A stretch of DNA of 7,847 bases from Bacteroidota bacterium (GTDB lineage Bacteria > Bacteroidota > Bacteroidia > Chitinophagales > Chitinophagaceae): assembly GCA_947460795.1 (NCBI GenBank), contig CANHJA010000102.1:1-7847 (forward strand). The letters run 5' to 3'. Both the position numbers and the translations under genes were made by a program. Shown here one piece after another: positions 6,925-7,847 of the stretch. A model generated the notes under the pieces. That model was not told the origin of the DNA. It worked only from the letters and a program-made list of their open reading frames with translations, and ran no database searches. Within the stretch, counting starts at the first letter, position 1. Each line of letters starts with the position of its first letter.

Positions 6925-7032
6925 TAAAAATACCCATTCAATAAAGCGGTGTGTGCATCAAAACCCAAAAAGTAAACTTGCAGATATTTACTATAAAGCT
7001 TTTTTTAGCAATCCGTAATTCATTGTCAACAA

Positions 7033-7137
7033 ATGATTGGTGCGATTTACGTAATTGCTTTTGCAATTGCCATCTTCGTGCTTATTTTTGTAGTCTTAAA
7101 GAAAAAAGTTCAACAAGCAATTCATTCAGTAATATAA
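7033..7137 (+). CDS. Possible 34-residue single-pass membrane peptide
   Basis: An ATG-to-TAA frame encoding 34 residues: about 22 almost entirely hydrophobic residues (I2 to L22), then KKK and a short polar tail. The lysines suggest the C-terminus stays in the cytoplasm. I do not recognise it; it lacks the features of CcoS or SecG. The upstream region has no clear ribosome site, and the -7-like TAAACTTG (6972-6979) has one mismatch. Its stop codon ends one base before the TTG where the PriA frame could begin, so the two could be translationally coupled. An AATTGC-TTTT-GCAATT hairpin (7053-7068) lies inside the frame. It may be a real small protein, or chance coding next to a rearrangement breakpoint. 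Confidence 0.35.
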   Translation: MIGAIYVIAFAIAIFVLIFVVLKKKVQQAIHSVI

Positions 7138-7138
7138 A

Positions 7139-7847
7139 TTGGCAAAGATAGAAAACGATATTACCCTAGACGAAGTACAAAAAATTGTACAGGAAAAATC
7201 TGCCTGGAAAATTGTGAATTCGTTGATTGATAAAAAACTCGTAAGTGTTTATGAAAACCTATACGAAAACTACAAACCTAAAAAAGAGAATTTTGTTTTT
7301 TTAGTAGAAGAATATCAACCAGAAGAAAAATTAAAATTACTTTTTGAAATACTTGAAAAAGCACCGAAGCAGCTGCACCTATTATTGACGTATTTACATT
7401 TAGTAAAAACAGAAAAAAATGTTTTACAAGCTGATTTGTTGAAACATGCCAACGCTTCTCAGCCTCAATTAAAAGCGTTGTGTGAGAAGGGAATTTTTGA
7501 AGTGAAAAAATTAGAGGTTGACAGACTGCAAACAGAATATAAAGGAGAGCTAATCGAAAATGTGTTGAGTGAAATCCAACAAAAAGCGTATGAAGAAATT
7601 CAATTAGGCTTTGCCGAAAAAAAGCCTGTTTTACTCAAGGGTATTACAGGCAGTGGGAAAACCCATATTTATTTTCAGTTGATAAAAGACTGCATTCAAC
7701 AAGGCAAACAGGCATTGTATTTACTACCAGAAATTGCCTTGACAACACAAATCATTCGAAAACTGAGGGCTACTTTTGGCGACAAAATTGGCATTTATCA
7801 CTCTCGTTTTAGCAACAATGAACGAGTAGAAGTTTGGCAAAAAATTC
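7139..7847 (+). CDS. priA: Primosomal protein N' (PriA helicase), 5'-truncated, continues past the right edge
   Basis: PriA is the 3'-to-5' DNA helicase that reloads the replisome at stalled forks. The visible 236 codons cover the winged-helix region (about 1-50, ITLDEVQKIVQEKSAW onward), the Bacteroidota linker with YKPKK, and the start of helicase lobe 1: Walker A GITGSGKT at 168-175, then LYLLPEIALTTQ and IYHSRFSNNERVEVW. The DEEH box, zinc-binding cysteines and later motifs lie beyond the edge. The N-terminal 3'-end-binding domain, about 140-170 residues, is missing: an in-frame stop sits at 7130-7132, and none of the three frames upstream resembles it. The visible part has no ATG; TTG at 7139 and GTG at 7214 are the first possible starts. 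So this is a truncated gene, a rearranged one or an assembly junction. Family identity is secure; the start is not. Confidence 0.82.
   Translation, partial: MAKIENDITLDEVQKIVQEKSAWKIVNSLIDKKLVSVYENLYENYKPKKENFVFLVEEYQPEEKLKLLFEILEKAPKQLHLLLTYLHLVKTEKNVLQADLLKHANASQPQLKALCEKGIFEVKKLEVDRLQTEYKGELIENVLSEIQQKAYEEIQLGFAEKKPVLLKGITGSGKTHIYFQLIKDCIQQGKQALYLLPEIALTTQIIRKLRATFGDKIGIYHSRFSNNERVEVWQKI

Noticed and set aside
6995..7008. Terminator-like AAAGCTTTTTTTAGC stretch before the small ORF
   Set aside because: Only a three- or four-pair stem is possible and there is no upstream plus-strand gene for it to end.
6870..7138. A hidden, frameshifted N-terminal domain of PriA
   Set aside because: I read all three plus frames; each has several stops and no segment resembling the 3'-end-binding domain. 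The stretch is also too short to hold about 150 residues plus a promoter.
6951..7151. 66-codon plus-strand ORF before priA
   Set aside because: Its translation is compositionally odd, rich in Cys, Asn and Ser, with no recognisable motif. It overlaps the better hydrophobic 34-codon frame and runs into the PriA coding sequence in the wrong frame.
1..7847. A new defence island or mobile element
   Set aside because: No integrase, transposase, toxin-antitoxin pair, nuclease, long terminal repeats or tRNA-linked site was found; most genes are recognisable housekeeping or envelope functions.

Overview
The window looks like chromosomal DNA from an AT-rich member of the Bacteroidota, possibly Chitinophagaceae-like, although the family-level guess is weak. 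Three things point there: -7 elements of the Bacteroidota form TAnnTTTG upstream of several genes, the lack of clear Shine-Dalgarno sequences, and proteins of Bacteroidota type (a long amidophosphoribosyltransferase-like protein, a secreted prolyl oligopeptidase, a solitary DUF58 protein). I see no transposase, integrase, CRISPR array, tRNA or rRNA. No gene-free stretch exceeds 300 bases; the longest, 6854-7032, holds a candidate promoter/operator and little else.

Layout. Positions 1-1516 (minus) are the first 505 codons of a secreted prolyl oligopeptidase that runs off the left edge and shows no stop codon here. Upstream of it, on the same strand, 1597-2496 encodes a DUF58 protein with a metal-ion-dependent adhesion site. 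Divergent from that, 2582-2824 (plus) is a self-contained unit for an 80-residue cysteine-containing lipoprotein, with its own promoter and a strong intrinsic terminator at 2846-2877. Positions 3022-4875 (plus) encode a 617-residue PurF-like enzyme that keeps the N-terminal cysteine nucleophile and the PRPP-binding loop, but has insertions and lacks the C-terminal cysteines of iron-sulfur PurF enzymes. Converging on it is a two-gene minus-strand operon: an LpxH-like metallophosphoesterase (6020-6853) followed by a GT-B glycosyltransferase (4970-5998). Both are plausibly lipid- or envelope-related. At the right edge, 7139 onward (plus) encodes primosomal helicase PriA without its N-terminal DNA-binding domain, preceded by a 34-codon ORF for a single membrane helix.

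The genes do not form one pathway. Most are housekeeping or envelope genes in ordinary order, and I do not see a convincing new defence or mobile system. The observations most worth a second look are the 5'-truncated priA with no in-frame ATG in the visible 709 bases and a tiny membrane ORF abutting it; the altered oxyanion-hole motif and probable leaderless transcript of the PurF-like gene; and the glycosyltransferase/phosphoesterase pair.
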